Source of the DNA: Chitinophagaceae bacterium
GTDB taxonomy: Bacteria > Bacteroidota > Bacteroidia > Chitinophagales > Chitinophagaceae
Reading direction: 5' to 3'
Assembly: GCA_947381435.1 (NCBI GenBank)
Contig: CANCVE010000008.1
Span: 18,418 to 82,417, forward strand
Length of the DNA stretch: 64,000 bases
Shown: piece after piece, positions 16,706 to 26,302 of the stretch
Layout: every line of letters begins with the position of its first letter
Position numbering within the stretch: the first letter of the stretch is position 1
The notes under the pieces: model-generated
The model's input: the letters and a program-made list of their open reading frames with translations, nothing else
Told to the model about the DNA's origin: nothing
Database searches by the model: none
Made by a program: the position numbers and the translations under genes

Positions 16706-17278
16706 ATGAAAAAGACAAATTTTAAATCATTATTGGCTATTGTAGCCTTGGTTGGCATTATTGGTACGATGCCGTTTTTAACTTCTTGCAAAAAAAGTAC
16801 ATCGGTAGCCCCTACATTGTACGATAGTGTGGGTGGAAGCGTAATGGTAAAAGACCCCAAAAGTTCTTCGGGCGCTATGATAGAGGCGGGCCGCCTGGCA
16901 TTGCGTTCTGTTGTGGACAGTACTATTTTTGTGATTGCGGCCGATGGCTCATTAAACAATAAGTTTTTCTCTGTATTGCTAGGAGAAGTGGGTAAAGGCA
17001 ATCTTAGTGGCTTTACAGAATTGAGCATGAACCTCACCGATTTTTTCTGTGTTGCCACTGGCGCAAAGAGCTTTAAGTACACAGGTATGGACATGGTGTC
17101 TGCACATGACCCAGCAAAAAATTCTAGAATGGGAACAAAGGCAACTAGTGCAGATTTTGACTTGTTTGTGGGCGACCTAGTGAAGGGTGCACAGCAAAAT
17201 GGGGTTTCGAACGACCTTATTGCCAATCATATTGGCCCGTTGGTGTATACGCTGAAAAGCCAAGTGGTGCAAAAATAA
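16706..17278 (+). CDS. Truncated-hemoglobin-like lipoprotein
   Basis: A protein of 190 residues. A lipoprotein signal ends at FLTSC (C28), so the product should be exported and lipid-anchored. The mature part looks like a group I truncated globin: LYDSVGG at the start, a segment resembling the E helix (NLTDFFCVATGAKSFKYTGMDM), then a candidate proximal histidine H134 in MVSAHDP, and ATSADFDLFVGDLVKGAQQNGV. Truncated globins bind heme and react with O2 or NO; an exported lipoprotein version is unusual. The assignment is by eye. The operon partner is the HMA-like protein upstream. Confidence 0.7.
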   Translation: MKKTNFKSLLAIVALVGIIGTMPFLTSCKKSTSVAPTLYDSVGGSVMVKDPKSSSGAMIEAGRLALRSVVDSTIFVIAADGSLNNKFFSVLLGEVGKGNLSGFTELSMNLTDFFCVATGAKSFKYTGMDMVSAHDPAKNSRMGTKATSADFDLFVGDLVKGAQQNGVSNDLIANHIGPLVYTLKSQVVQK

Positions 17279-17304
17279 TTTGTCTTGTAGTAGGAGGGGA
17301 TATC

Positions 17305-17352
17305 AGGGGATTGTTGCTGGATTATACTTGCATACAATCCCCTTTGTTTTAT
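17305..17352 (+). terminator. Intrinsic terminator after the globin-like gene
   Basis: AGGGGATTGT (17305-17314) and ACAATCCCCT (17334-17343) form a perfect 10-bp stem followed by TTTGTTTT. Confidence 0.85.
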
Positions 17353-17368
17353 TATTAATCAAAAAGAA

Positions 17369-17695
17369 CTAGGATCCACTTATACCAAGTAGTAGTTTAT
17401 CAACCCTCGATATACCATCGTTATTCAATAAATGATATTCCATAATAAGTTCCATCTCCGCATAAAATTCTGCCAAGGTTTCGTTTCTTTTTTGCACAGC
17501 CTCATGGTGATGAACGGTGCTTTTTGGGATAGACTCCATGTCTCTCACCCAGTTTTCCTGCAATTGCAATAAACGGGTAACCTTCTTTTTAGGCACATTC
17601 CACTCTTGAGCATTGCTAGATATTTTTTCTATAAACAATCGCTGATATAAATTGAACCGCGAATGTTGTCGCGGTATTTTAAATTTCTCTGGCAT
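17369..17695 (-). CDS. Hypothetical protein, 108 residues
   Basis: A soluble, charged, probably all-helical protein (KIPRQHSRFNLYQRLFIEKI ... EMELIMEYHLL) with no signal peptide or membrane helix. I do not recognise the family. Codon use looks like that of its neighbours, and it is bounded by a terminator on its 3' side and diverges from the acyl-CoA ligase gene with a 190-bp gap, which supports it as a real gene. Confidence 0.6.
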   Translation of the reverse strand: MPEKFKIPRQHSRFNLYQRLFIEKISSNAQEWNVPKKKVTRLLQLQENWVRDMESIPKSTVHHHEAVQKRNETLAEFYAEMELIMEYHLLNNDGISRVDKLLLGISGS

Positions 17696-17885
17696 AATAA
17701 AAATGATAAGACGGATCAGTTATTCTTTTCCGCTACAAAGCAAGGGCTTTTAGCGATAATTTCATTACCGATTATGGATGTATTGAGTATTTGTAATTGG
17801 AACGGTACTAATAAAATGATTTTGTGTAGGGCGGGAACTGTAATTTTGGTGCAAATAGTTGATGTTAAATTTATAGATTGCCCTT

Positions 17886-19670
17886 ATGGAATACAGCGGA
17901 CGCCTCTTTGATTGTATAGAATACCAGTTAGAAAACTTTCCGAAGGAGGATATGTTGGTTGCAAAAGAGAATGGTATTTGGAAAAAATATTCCACAGCAC
18001 AAGTACAAAACCTTACAGATACACTGAGTGCCGGCCTGATGCAGCTAGGGGTTTCGGGCAATGATATGACTTCGGAAGGGGCAGATAAAATTGGCATTAT
18101 TAGTAATAACCGCCCGGAATGGATGATAGTAGATATGGCAGTGCAACAAATAGGTGCCATACTGATACCCATTTATCCCACCACTAGTTTGGTAGAAATA
18201 GAGTTTATACTGCGTGATGCCGAAGTAAAATATATGTTTGTTAGCAACGAAGAGATGCTGCAAAAGATAAATAGTGTAGCTGATGCTGTGCCTTCCTTAA
18301 AAGGGATTTTTACTTTTGATAAGATACAAAACGCCCGCAACTGGCAAGAAATAAACACACTGGCCACTGATGAGAGCAAACAAACAGTGCTATTGCTGAA
18401 GCAAGCGATACCTACATCTCACACTGCCACCATCATATATACTTCGGGCACTACTGGCGTGCCAAAAGGAGTTGTGCTTAGCCATGAAAGTATTTATGCC
18501 AATGTTCGGCTTAGTAAAGAAAGTTTTCCGTTTGAAGATAATCCTACATGGCGTGTACTGAGTTTTTTGCCATTAAACCATGTTTTTGAGCGAATGGTTT
18601 CCTATATATATATGTATAGTGGTATTGGTATTTACTATGCCGAAAGTTTGGAGACCATTGGCGATAATTTGAGAGAAATAAAGCCTAATGGGTTTACAAC
18701 TGTACCAAGATTGCTTGAAAAGGTTTTTGAAAAGATTATGCATAAAGGAAATGAGTTGCGGGGAATAAAACGCAGATTGTTCTTTTGGTCGGTAAGCATT
18801 GGGGGCAAATACGATAACCAAGTAAACCAAGGATGGTGGTACAATTTGCAGTTGGCAATTGCAAATATGTTAGTGTTTGGTAAATGGAGAGATGCGCTTG
18901 GCGGAAATGTTTCGTTTATTGTTACTGGTGGCGCGGCTTGCCAACTAAAATTGATGCGTATTTTTAATGCAGCAAATATTCCTGTTTATGAAGGCTATGG
19001 TCCCACGGAAAATAGTCCGGTAATATCTGTAAACAGAAAATCTGTTAATAGCCATAAGTTTGGCACTGTCGGGCCACCATTAAATGGGCTTGAAGTAAAG
19101 CTAGCAGCTGATGGAGAGATACTAGTTTCGGGACCTTGCCTGATGAAGGGTTATTACAAAAGACCCGATCTTACAGCCGAAACAATTATAAATGGGTGGC
19201 TGCATACTGGAGATATTGGTGTTTGGGACGGTGATAGTTTAAAAATTACAGACCGTAAGAAAGAACTTTTTAAAACTAGTGGGGGAAAATATGTAGCCCC
19301 ACAACCTATTGAAAATAAGTTTAAAGAAAGTCCTTTTATAGAGCAAATAATGGTGATTGGTGCTGACAAAAAGTTTGTAGGAGCATTGGTAGTTCCATCT
19401 TTTGAAACTTTAAAGGAGTGGTTGAGGGATAAACACATTCAATTTACTACCAATGAAGAGATAATTAATCATCCAGTTGTTGTGGTTCATTTTAATAGTA
19501 TAATAGATACCTATAATAAACATTTTAATCAGGTTGAGCAGATTAAAAAGATTACCCTTTTGCCGCAAGAGTGGAGTGTGGATACTGGAGAACTAACGCC
19601 AAAATTAAGTCTGAAAAGAAAAGTGATAATGGAAAAACACGAAAAGGATTTGAAAAGTTTGTATGGATAG
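17886..19670 (+). CDS. Long-chain acyl-CoA synthetase (AMP-binding family)
   Basis: A protein of 594 residues. The adenylate-forming enzyme motifs are in order: YTSGTTGVPKGVVLSH (185-200), GYGPTENSPVI, LHTGDIGVWD and DRKKELFKTSGGKYVAPQPIE. These are characteristic of the FadD15/ACSL branch. It activates fatty acids with ATP and CoA at the inner face of the membrane. The start ATG at 17886 gives the typical MEYSGRLFDCIEYQLENFPKED opening. A DsbA-like gene follows after 11 bp, probably co-transcribed but functionally unrelated. Confidence 0.93.
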   Translation: MEYSGRLFDCIEYQLENFPKEDMLVAKENGIWKKYSTAQVQNLTDTLSAGLMQLGVSGNDMTSEGADKIGIISNNRPEWMIVDMAVQQIGAILIPIYPTTSLVEIEFILRDAEVKYMFVSNEEMLQKINSVADAVPSLKGIFTFDKIQNARNWQEINTLATDESKQTVLLLKQAIPTSHTATIIYTSGTTGVPKGVVLSHESIYANVRLSKESFPFEDNPTWRVLSFLPLNHVFERMVSYIYMYSGIGIYYAESLETIGDNLREIKPNGFTTVPRLLEKVFEKIMHKGNELRGIKRRLFFWSVSIGGKYDNQVNQGWWYNLQLAIANMLVFGKWRDALGGNVSFIVTGGAACQLKLMRIFNAANIPVYEGYGPTENSPVISVNRKSVNSHKFGTVGPPLNGLEVKLAADGEILVSGPCLMKGYYKRPDLTAETIINGWLHTGDIGVWDGDSLKITDRKKELFKTSGGKYVAPQPIENKFKESPFIEQIMVIGADKKFVGALVVPSFETLKEWLRDKHIQFTTNEEIINHPVVVVHFNSIIDTYNKHFNQVEQIKKITLLPQEWSVDTGELTPKLSLKRKVIMEKHEKDLKSLYG

Positions 19671-19744
19671 TTTAAGGAACTATGAATACTATAAAATTAC
19701 TAATTGGGATAGTAATCTTGCGTAAAAAGTGCCACATTTGCCAA

Positions 19745-20401
19745 ATGTTCAATCCAGTTTTATTTTATTGTTATGATGCTTATTGCGGCTGGTGCTATGG
19801 TTTTAGCAACGTGATAAAGCAAATAGACACAGAGTATAGCAAGTTTTTAACTATAGAGGTATTGAGTGGAGGTATGATTTTGCCAGAAAAGCCTGTTCAT
19901 ATTGGCGCAACCGCTAGTTTTATAAAGCAGGCATATAAGACAGTAGAAGAATATAGTGGCGTTCAGTTTGGTGAAGATTATTTATGGCACATTAACAATC
20001 CAGAAGAAAGTGATTGGTATCCCAACAGCGAGAAACCTGCCATTGCTCTATGTATATTGAAAGAATATTATCCAGAGAAACAAGTATCGTTTGCAGCCGA
20101 TTTGCAATATGCCTTACACTTTGAAGGAAGGGATTTAACGGACAATGAATCTTACAGACATCTCATTGAAAAGTATGGCATAAACGAAGAGGCCTTTTAT
20201 ACAAAACTAGGTAGCGACGAATACAAGGAGAAAGCATACTATGAGTTTCAGTTATGCAAACAATTACAAGTTTCTGGATACCCTTGTTTACTTGTGCAAA
20301 CAGGAGATAGCAAGTTTTATTTGATAGCAAGAGGATTTACTGATTTTAACGACATTAATACAAGGCTAATGAATGTCTTGAAAGAAGTATTACATAAATA
20401 G
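19745..20401 (+). CDS. DsbA-family (FrnE-like) thioredoxin-fold protein
   Basis: From the ATG at 19745 the protein is 218 residues and opens with a beta strand leading to the CGWC active site (C14-C17). The mixed helical insertion and the C-terminal VSGYPCLLVQTGDSKFYLIARGF (with the cis-Pro in SGYPCL) fit the DsbA/FrnE fold. No signal peptide is seen, so it is likely cytoplasmic. The frame extends 21 residues upstream to 19682, but that leader does not look like the family, so I prefer the later ATG. Confidence 0.85.
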   Translation: MFNPVLFYCYDAYCGWCYGFSNVIKQIDTEYSKFLTIEVLSGGMILPEKPVHIGATASFIKQAYKTVEEYSGVQFGEDYLWHINNPEESDWYPNSEKPAIALCILKEYYPEKQVSFAADLQYALHFEGRDLTDNESYRHLIEKYGINEEAFYTKLGSDEYKEKAYYEFQLCKQLQVSGYPCLLVQTGDSKFYLIARGFTDFNDINTRLMNVLKEVLHK

Positions 20402-20407
20402 GTAATC

Positions 20408-20869
20408 CTACCAATTCTTCATGTGCTCTTCTACTACACGTTCAGAATCTTTAGGTTGATGTTGTTGCCATTCGGGATCATAATCAACAAACCAGCTAAT
20501 CCACATACTTCTACTGATGCGCATGAATAAGGGTTGAAGTAAAAGTAAAACCCCTGCATTGATGGCAAGCCACCAGAAGATGCGGTTATCTTCCAAATTA
20601 AAGCCAATGGTAAAGAACCAAAGTGCAAAGGAAAGTCCAGAGAAAGCCACAGTCAATCCATAACTAACATAACTAGTGCCATAATAGAATCCAACTTCAA
20701 TCTCGGTTTGTTGATTACAACCGGGACAGCGATCATGCATATTTACATTTTCCCCATTTTTCAAATTATATGCAGCTTTAGATACAAATAAATCTCCATG
20801 CCTACAGCGAGGACATTTATTTTTTAAAAGACTAACTAAGTATGAGGACGTGTTTGTAGAAGTAGACAT
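20408..20869 (-). CDS. DUF983 zinc-ribbon membrane protein
   Basis: A zinc ribbon of two pairs of cysteines (CPRC and CPGC) near the N-terminus is followed by two transmembrane helices and the signature WFVDYDPEW near the end. That is the layout of DUF983. The function is unknown. The start is placed at the ATG that gives MSTSTNTSSYLVSLLKNKCPRC; an in-frame ATG 33 bases further upstream adds an unlikely leader. It is convergent with the DsbA-like gene, 6 bp apart, and lies downstream of murF on the same strand. Confidence 0.85.
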   Translation of the reverse strand: MSTSTNTSSYLVSLLKNKCPRCRHGDLFVSKAAYNLKNGENVNMHDRCPGCNQQTEIEVGFYYGTSYVSYGLTVAFSGLSFALWFFTIGFNLEDNRIFWWLAINAGVLLLLQPLFMRISRSMWISWFVDYDPEWQQHQPKDSERVVEEHMKNW

Positions 20870-20940
20870 AAGTATTTGCTTGAAGGGCGGCAAGGTAACC
20901 AATATGGATTATTGAAAATAGAATAATAAAATACTTAGTA

Positions 20941-22230
20941 CTATTGAATTATTTTCTCCATTTGCATACTTCTAGAACCCTTTATTAAGAAGTGAGTGTT
21001 GGTGAAATGTTGATTATCGAACCATTCTTTAGCCTCACTAGAAGAATTGAAATAGATAAATGGATGACTTATTCGTTTAAAATCGCCTCCAACCAAGACA
21101 ACATTATCCCAATTGAAACGCTTGATAAGTTCTACAATGTTTTCATGTTCCTCAACACTTATTTCACCAAGTTCCATCATACCTCCAATAAAAAGAACTT
21201 TCTTGTCGCTATCAAGTTTTGCAAAGTTTTCAATTGCAGCTTTCATACTAGTAGGATTTGCATTATAAGCATCTAAAATGATTGAATTTGTGTCTTTTTG
21301 TATCAATTGAGAGCGACTATTAGTAGGAGAATAGTTTTCGATAGCATATTTTATATTTTCATTGCTGACATTAAAATATTTCCCTATAGCGACGGCACAT
21401 AACACATTAGGAAGATTATAATCACCAACCAATTGTGTTACTATTGATTCCAAACCTTCTTCACTATTAATACCTACTTTAAGAAAGGGATTGCTTTCAA
21501 TTACATTTCCAACAATATCGCCTTCAATAGTGCCATACTTTACGAGGTTACTAATCCCGGCACTCATTTTTTGAAGATAGTCATAATCCGAATTAATAAA
21601 AACAGTCCCTTTATTTGCTTTTATAAAACCATACAATTCACCCTTTCCCTTGCGCACACCTTCTATTCCTCCAAAGCCTTCTAGATGTGCTTTGCCACAA
21701 TTTGTAATTAAAGCATGCGTAGGCACGGCATATTCGCAATATCCAGCAATCTCACTTTGATGATTAGCGCCCATTTCTATTACAGCAATCTCAGCGTCAG
21801 ACTTAATGCTTAAAATAGTTAAGGGAACACCTATATGATTATTTAGGTTTCCCTGAGTAGTATAAATTATAAATGAGGTAGCCAATACGGAACTCACTAA
21901 TTCTTTTGTTGTTGTCTTTCCATTACTTCCAGTGATAGCTAAAACAGGTATATTAAGCTGTTGCCTATGGTGTTTTGCTAATTGCTGAAGAGCAATCAAA
22001 GTATCTGGCACAAGTATAATTCTTTCGTTTGCATTGCCAATTGTTTTATCAATAATTGCGTATGAAGCGCCTAATTCAAGGGCCTTTATGGCAAAGTCAC
22101 TACCATTAAAGTTTGGGCCAGAAAGGGCAAAGAAAATATCACCTTTTTGTAGTTTTCTAGTATCGGTCTGAACCGAAGGGTATTTTAAGAAGAGCTTATA
22201 TAGATCTACTATCTGATTAGTTGCTTCCAT
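20941..22230 (-). CDS. murF: UDP-N-acetylmuramoyl-tripeptide--D-alanyl-D-alanine ligase
   Basis: A protein of 429 residues, the usual MurF length. The P-loop is GSNGKTTTKE (101-110), with EMGANHQSEI (the ligase Glu/Asn/His signature) after it and DAYNANPTSM in the C-terminal part, a MurF hallmark. It adds D-Ala-D-Ala to the UDP-MurNAc-tripeptide in peptidoglycan precursor synthesis. The N-terminal domain (TDTRKLQKGDIFFALSGPNFNG) is of the normal MurF type. gldJ lies directly upstream on the same strand but is separated by an intrinsic terminator. Confidence 0.96.
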   Translation of the reverse strand: MEATNQIVDLYKLFLKYPSVQTDTRKLQKGDIFFALSGPNFNGSDFAIKALELGASYAIIDKTIGNANERIILVPDTLIALQQLAKHHRQQLNIPVLAITGSNGKTTTKELVSSVLATSFIIYTTQGNLNNHIGVPLTILSIKSDAEIAVIEMGANHQSEIAGYCEYAVPTHALITNCGKAHLEGFGGIEGVRKGKGELYGFIKANKGTVFINSDYDYLQKMSAGISNLVKYGTIEGDIVGNVIESNPFLKVGINSEEGLESIVTQLVGDYNLPNVLCAVAIGKYFNVSNENIKYAIENYSPTNSRSQLIQKDTNSIILDAYNANPTSMKAAIENFAKLDSDKKVLFIGGMMELGEISVEEHENIVELIKRFNWDNVVLVGGDFKRISHPFIYFNSSSEAKEWFDNQHFTNTHFLIKGSRSMQMEKIIQ

Positions 22231-22261
22231 CGTAAAATATTGTAAGGTAAATGTCCTAAAA

Positions 22262-22299
22262 TAAAAAAGTCACTCAATAAATTAAGTGACTTTTTAAAT
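22262..22299 (-). terminator. Intrinsic terminator between gldJ and murF
   Basis: AAAAAGTCACTT-type arms (AAAAAGTCACT and AAGTGACTTTTT) form a near-perfect stem with U-runs on both strands. It could reduce read-through from gldJ into murF. Confidence 0.88.
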
Positions 22300-22314
22300 A
22301 TTGTTAAAGATTTA

Positions 22315-23868
22315 TTATCTTCTTTGTTTTCTTTGGGGGAAGATGTTACCCGTTTTAGTACTTGCTTTCAAATCTTCAGAAGCACCGTAGTGTGTCATTG
22401 CGCAACGGAAACCAATAGTACTACTGCTTTGTTCTTCTTCTAAGAATCTTCTGCTGCCTGGAGCTAACCAATAAGGACCATCATTCCAGCTACCACCTTT
22501 CACAACCCGAGATCTATCTGACACTAAGGTTGTAATACCATATCCGTAGTTAACCTGGCTAGTGCTATCACCATCCATGTAGTCTACTGCATAAGCTTTT
22601 TGGTAGTTTCTTCTATCTTTCAAAGCAGAATCAGATTCGAGAACCATTTTTATTCTACCAAGACTATCTCTAAGGTTACCTGGACCACCGCTCATGTCAA
22701 CCTTTTTAAATACGTTACCACGCAATGGGTTAAAGTCATCAGCTTCGATACTTGTAAGTGGTCTGTAAACATCTGCTACCCACTCACTAACATTACCACT
22801 CATGTTGTATAAACCATAACCATTAGGCATATAAGATTCAACTTCTGCTGTTATTGCTGCGTTATCATTCAAGCCACCTGCTACACCCATGTAGTCACCA
22901 TTGCCACGTTTGAAGTTAGCAAGCATCGCACCTTGGTAACCTCCAGGTTTAGTGTTACGTAAGCTAGAGAACCCATCATCCTTCCAAGAATAAATTTGTT
23001 TGTTTTGAATGTTTTCTTCCCCACGTTGTGTTTTAGAAGGTTTTCTTTGTGGATTTTCAACTATATAACCATAAGCAGCATATTCCCACTCAGCTTCTGA
23101 GGGAAGACGGTAATCTGCAAACATTACCCCATCTTCAAAACGAGGGTTTCTACCTTTTCCGTTCTCATCCTTGAATGGATTAGAAGAAGACTTAATAAGT
23201 GAACCGGGTTTAGCTTGGTATTCACCCATCAAATAACTTTTAGTTACAAAGTGATTATCATTCTGACCAAACATACTCTTACCAGATTGCTTATCATCTA
23301 TTAACTTAAGTTTTTTCAATTCGTATTCATTCACGATATCTGTACGCCATTGGCAGAAATCGTAAGCTTGTCTCCAACTAACACCAACTACTGGGTAGTA
23401 ATTATAGGATGGGTGACGGAAGTAGTACTCTACATAAGGTTCGTTGTAAGAAAGAGATTTTCTCCAAACCAATGAATCAGGACGCGCGCCGTTTAAAACC
23501 GCACTATACTTTGGAGTATCGGTAAACATGTGTTCAAGCCAATATAAATACTCACGATAGTGCACATTGGCAACCTCTGTTTTATCAATAAAGAATGAGT
23601 TTACAGTAACTCTTCGTTGTACATTATTCCACTCCTGAAGAACATCTTCTTCTGTAGCTCCCATAGTGAACGTACCACCTTGAATGAAAACAAGACCAGG
23701 GGCTACTTTGGTATCCTTTGGCTTAGCCACAGAAAAACCTCCCATTTTTTTATCCCCATACGTCATGCCTGTTATAGCAGACTTTTCAGCCTTAGGGCCG
23801 CAAGAGTATAAACCTACTACTGTGGTTAAGGTTAAAACAAAATTTGTTAAACGTGATGTTATTTGCAT
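22315..23868 (-). CDS. gldJ: Gliding motility/T9SS-associated lipoprotein GldJ
   Basis: A protein of 517 residues. A lipoprotein signal ends in GLYSC. The remainder is a formylglycine-generating-enzyme (SUMF1-like) fold: PGLVFIQGGTFTMGATEEDV, then NNVQRRVTVNSFFIDKTEVANVHYREYLYWL, PVVGVSWRQAYDFCQW, RLPSEAEWEYAAYG, MSGNVSEWVADVY and VVKGGSWND. The opening GMTYGDKKMGGFSV before the fold and the WNNVQRRVTV element match GldJ rather than GldK. In Flavobacterium GldJ stabilises GldK and is needed for gliding and the type IX secretion system. It does not look catalytic. No other gld or por gene is adjacent. Confidence 0.88.
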   Translation of the reverse strand: MQITSRLTNFVLTLTTVVGLYSCGPKAEKSAITGMTYGDKKMGGFSVAKPKDTKVAPGLVFIQGGTFTMGATEEDVLQEWNNVQRRVTVNSFFIDKTEVANVHYREYLYWLEHMFTDTPKYSAVLNGARPDSLVWRKSLSYNEPYVEYYFRHPSYNYYPVVGVSWRQAYDFCQWRTDIVNEYELKKLKLIDDKQSGKSMFGQNDNHFVTKSYLMGEYQAKPGSLIKSSSNPFKDENGKGRNPRFEDGVMFADYRLPSEAEWEYAAYGYIVENPQRKPSKTQRGEENIQNKQIYSWKDDGFSSLRNTKPGGYQGAMLANFKRGNGDYMGVAGGLNDNAAITAEVESYMPNGYGLYNMSGNVSEWVADVYRPLTSIEADDFNPLRGNVFKKVDMSGGPGNLRDSLGRIKMVLESDSALKDRRNYQKAYAVDYMDGDSTSQVNYGYGITTLVSDRSRVVKGGSWNDGPYWLAPGSRRFLEEEQSSSTIGFRCAMTHYGASEDLKASTKTGNIFPQRKQRR

Positions 23869-24113
23869 GGTACTTGTTTGAAAATGTATCCTTGTTATTA
23901 AAACCTAATTTTAAGATGCGAATATAGGAGAAAATGAATAAAAGTAAAAATTTCTATAAACATTGAAATCTTAACTTAAAGTTTATATGACATTTTAACA
24001 AATATTATATAAAACCAACTGCCTTTTGAATAATTAGTATCATAATGTAAATCTACGTTACTGTTTATCAAGATGTATTGAATAAATTAATGTCTCTCAA
24101 TTAATCTCTCTTT

Positions 24114-24121
24114 TACATTTG
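24114..24121 (+). promoter_or_regulatory. -7 box (TACATTTG) of gcvT
   Basis: An exact TAnnTTTG match 31 bp before the gcvT ATG; the nearest TTG is too far upstream for a standard -33 box. Confidence 0.45.
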
Positions 24122-24152
24122 CATTTCTTTTTCTTTAATCAATTAGTTATTT

Positions 24153-25229
24153 ATGGCACTCAATACACCTTTTACTGAAAAACACGTTGCTATTGGTGCA
24201 AAGATGGCACCTTTTGCAGGATACAACATGCCAATTAGCTACACAGGCATTAATGATGAACACGCTGAGGTTCGCAACAACGTTGGCGTGTTTGATGTGA
24301 GCCATATGGGAGAATTTATTTTGAAAGGAGATAATGCTTTAAACTTAATTCAACGGGTTACTAGCAATGATGCATCAAAACTTATAAATGGGCAGGCTCA
24401 GTACAGTTGTTTACCCAATAATGATGGTGGAATAGTAGATGATCTTATTGTTTATTGTATAGAAGCCAATAAAGTTTATATGCTTGTAGTTAATGCAAGC
24501 AATATTGAAAAAGATTGGAACTGGATAAGTAGTTTTAATACAAACAATGTAGAGATGCACAATATCAGTCCTAAAACCTGTTTGCTTGCAATTCAGGGAC
24601 CTAATGCTTGCAAACTACTACAACCATTGACTTCTATGGATATTACCAACCTTAAATATTACACTTTTGTAAAGGGGCCATTTGCAGGAGTAGATAATGT
24701 TTTAGTAAGTGCCACGGGTTACACAGGTGCAGGAGGCGTTGAAATTTATTTTGAAGATAGTAACAACTCCGCAAACATTATTTGGGATAAGTTGATGGCA
24801 CTAAATATAAAACCTATTGGTCTTGGTGCTAGGGATACGCTTAGACTAGAAATGGGTTATTGCCTTTATGGGAATGATATTGACGATGCTACTTCGCCAT
24901 TGGAAGCCGGACTAGGTTGGATTACCAAGTTTACCAAAGACTTTACTAACAGACCGTTTTTAGAACAACAAAAGAAAGAGGGCGTTACAAAAAGGTTAGT
25001 AGGTTTTGAAATGATAGAAAGAGGAATTCCAAGACACGATTATCTTATAAAAAATGCAGAAGGAACCGAAATTGGAAAAGTAACAAGTGGCACCCAGATT
25101 CCAGGATTAAATAAAGCCGTAGGATTGGGTTATGTTGCTATTGAACACAGTGCTATTGGTAGCAACATTTATATTGAAATAAGAAATACTTTGGTTAGGG
25201 CGGTTGTTGCTAAAGCTCCTTTTGCATAG
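24153..25229 (+). CDS. gcvT: Glycine cleavage system T protein (aminomethyltransferase)
   Basis: A protein of 358 residues, the usual size. Family segments are [57 protein letters not shown] and [16 protein letters not shown]. It transfers the methylene group from the lipoyl-bound aminomethyl of GcvH to tetrahydrofolate. The glycine cleavage P and H proteins are not in the window, but glyA, which acts on the same one-carbon pool, is at about 50 kb. Confidence 0.96.
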   Translation: MALNTPFTEKHVAIGAKMAPFAGYNMPISYTGINDEHAEVRNNVGVFDVSHMGEFILKGDNALNLIQRVTSNDASKLINGQAQYSCLPNNDGGIVDDLIVYCIEANKVYMLVVNASNIEKDWNWISSFNTNNVEMHNISPKTCLLAIQGPNACKLLQPLTSMDITNLKYYTFVKGPFAGVDNVLVSATGYTGAGGVEIYFEDSNNSANIIWDKLMALNIKPIGLGARDTLRLEMGYCLYGNDIDDATSPLEAGLGWITKFTKDFTNRPFLEQQKKEGVTKRLVGFEMIERGIPRHDYLIKNAEGTEIGKVTSGTQIPGLNKAVGLGYVAIEHSAIGSNIYIEIRNTLVRAVVAKAPFA

Positions 25230-25288
25230 GTTACCGTATTTCAATGAAGAGTGAATCTTATATTCACATGCTTATCTTAATTTATTTA

Positions 25289-25882
25289 ATGAATTACTTA
25301 GCCCATGCTTATCTTTCTTTCGAGCAACCAGAAATTTTGGTGGGCAATATCATCAGCGACTACATAAAAGGCAAGAAACAATACGACTATCCATTGCCTA
25401 TTCAAAAAGGGATTCAATTGCATAGGGCTATAGACACATTTACTGATGGACATCCGGCTACTAAACAAGCTAAGAAATATTTAGCACCAGCTGTTGGCAC
25501 TTATTCTGGAGCTTTCATAGACATTGTTTTCGATCATTATTTGGCATTAGATGTTAGTCGTTTTCCTACTACCGATGCCCTTTCAGTTTTTTCAGAAAAT
25601 GCGTACCATACTCTGAATCTTTATCAAGACATCTTTCCAGAAAAGTTTCAAAGAGTGTTTCCTCATATGAAGCAAAACAATTGGCTTTACAACTATCAGT
25701 ATGAATGGGGTATTGAAAAAAGTTTTGCAAGTATCACACGCAGAGCTACTTATCTCACCGAATCGGAAAGTTGTTTTGAACTATGGAAAGAACATTATGA
25801 TCCCATAAAGCAATTGTATCAATCCTTTTTCCCAGAACTTAAAGCGTATGCACTTGATTTTTTGCAATGCCCAAATAAGTAA
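25289..25882 (+). CDS. Acyl-carrier-protein phosphodiesterase-like protein (AcpH/DUF479)
   Basis: A protein of 197 residues from the ATG at 25289. MNYLAHAYLSFEQPEILVGNIISDYIKG is the characteristic opening, followed by QLHRAIDTFTDGHP and FIDIVFDHYLA with the conserved His/Asp metal ligands of this HD-like hydrolase family. E. coli AcpH removes the phosphopantetheine arm from acyl carrier protein; that activity is inferred here by family. An in-frame ATG at 25244 would add 15 residues without family similarity. It follows gcvT closely and may be co-transcribed. Confidence 0.88.
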   Translation: MNYLAHAYLSFEQPEILVGNIISDYIKGKKQYDYPLPIQKGIQLHRAIDTFTDGHPATKQAKKYLAPAVGTYSGAFIDIVFDHYLALDVSRFPTTDALSVFSENAYHTLNLYQDIFPEKFQRVFPHMKQNNWLYNYQYEWGIEKSFASITRRATYLTESESCFELWKEHYDPIKQLYQSFFPELKAYALDFLQCPNK

Positions 25883-25959
25883 TTCAATAAATGCTTTTTG
25901 TTCGAATGTGTTCCAGCCATTTTTTTTAGGTTCTAGCAGCAAAATGATATATTTATGCC

Positions 25960-26145
25960 TAGGAAGCCACTTTTTAGCTTCCCGCACACCCAATTGTACT
26001 CAGAAAGTCACTTTCTAACTTCCCGTGAACGCAATTGTACTCAGAAAGTGGCCGTCTAGCCTCCCGTGAACACAATTGTACTCAGAAAGTGGCCGTCTAG
26101 CCTCCCACGAACACAATTGCTTCCAGACGGCGGACTTTTTGAAAG
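25960..26145. repeat. Array of 41-bp tandem repeats (array C)
   Basis: The CAATTG anchors start at 25991, 26032, 26073 and 26114, an exact 41-bp step. Each unit contains the palindrome ACAATTGT or CAATTG, the segment CAGAAAGTGGCCGTCTAGC and CTCCCGTGAAC. The last stretch (about 26122-26141, CCAGACGGCGGACTTTTTG) is close to the reverse complement of the unit's middle, so the array ends in an inverted part-unit. It lies between two convergent genes; the rest of the gap (25883-26302) shows nothing else. Confidence 0.87.
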
Positions 26146-26302
26146 GTATTGTACTTCGTGGATGAGTTATTTAAACCAATTCAAGTCTATCAAATAGTTA
26201 AGTTCTCTTGATTCCAAGACTATGACATAAGTGCATAAGAGAGTACCTTGGTTTTTATGTGATGAGTAAAAACACTTCTTATTGATTAACAAGAACGTAC
26301 TT

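Noticed and set aside
22315..23868. Formylglycine-generating sulfatase-maturation enzyme
   Set aside because: The fold is shared, but the lipobox and the GldJ-specific opening and RRVTV element favour a structural gliding protein. No sulfatase is nearby.
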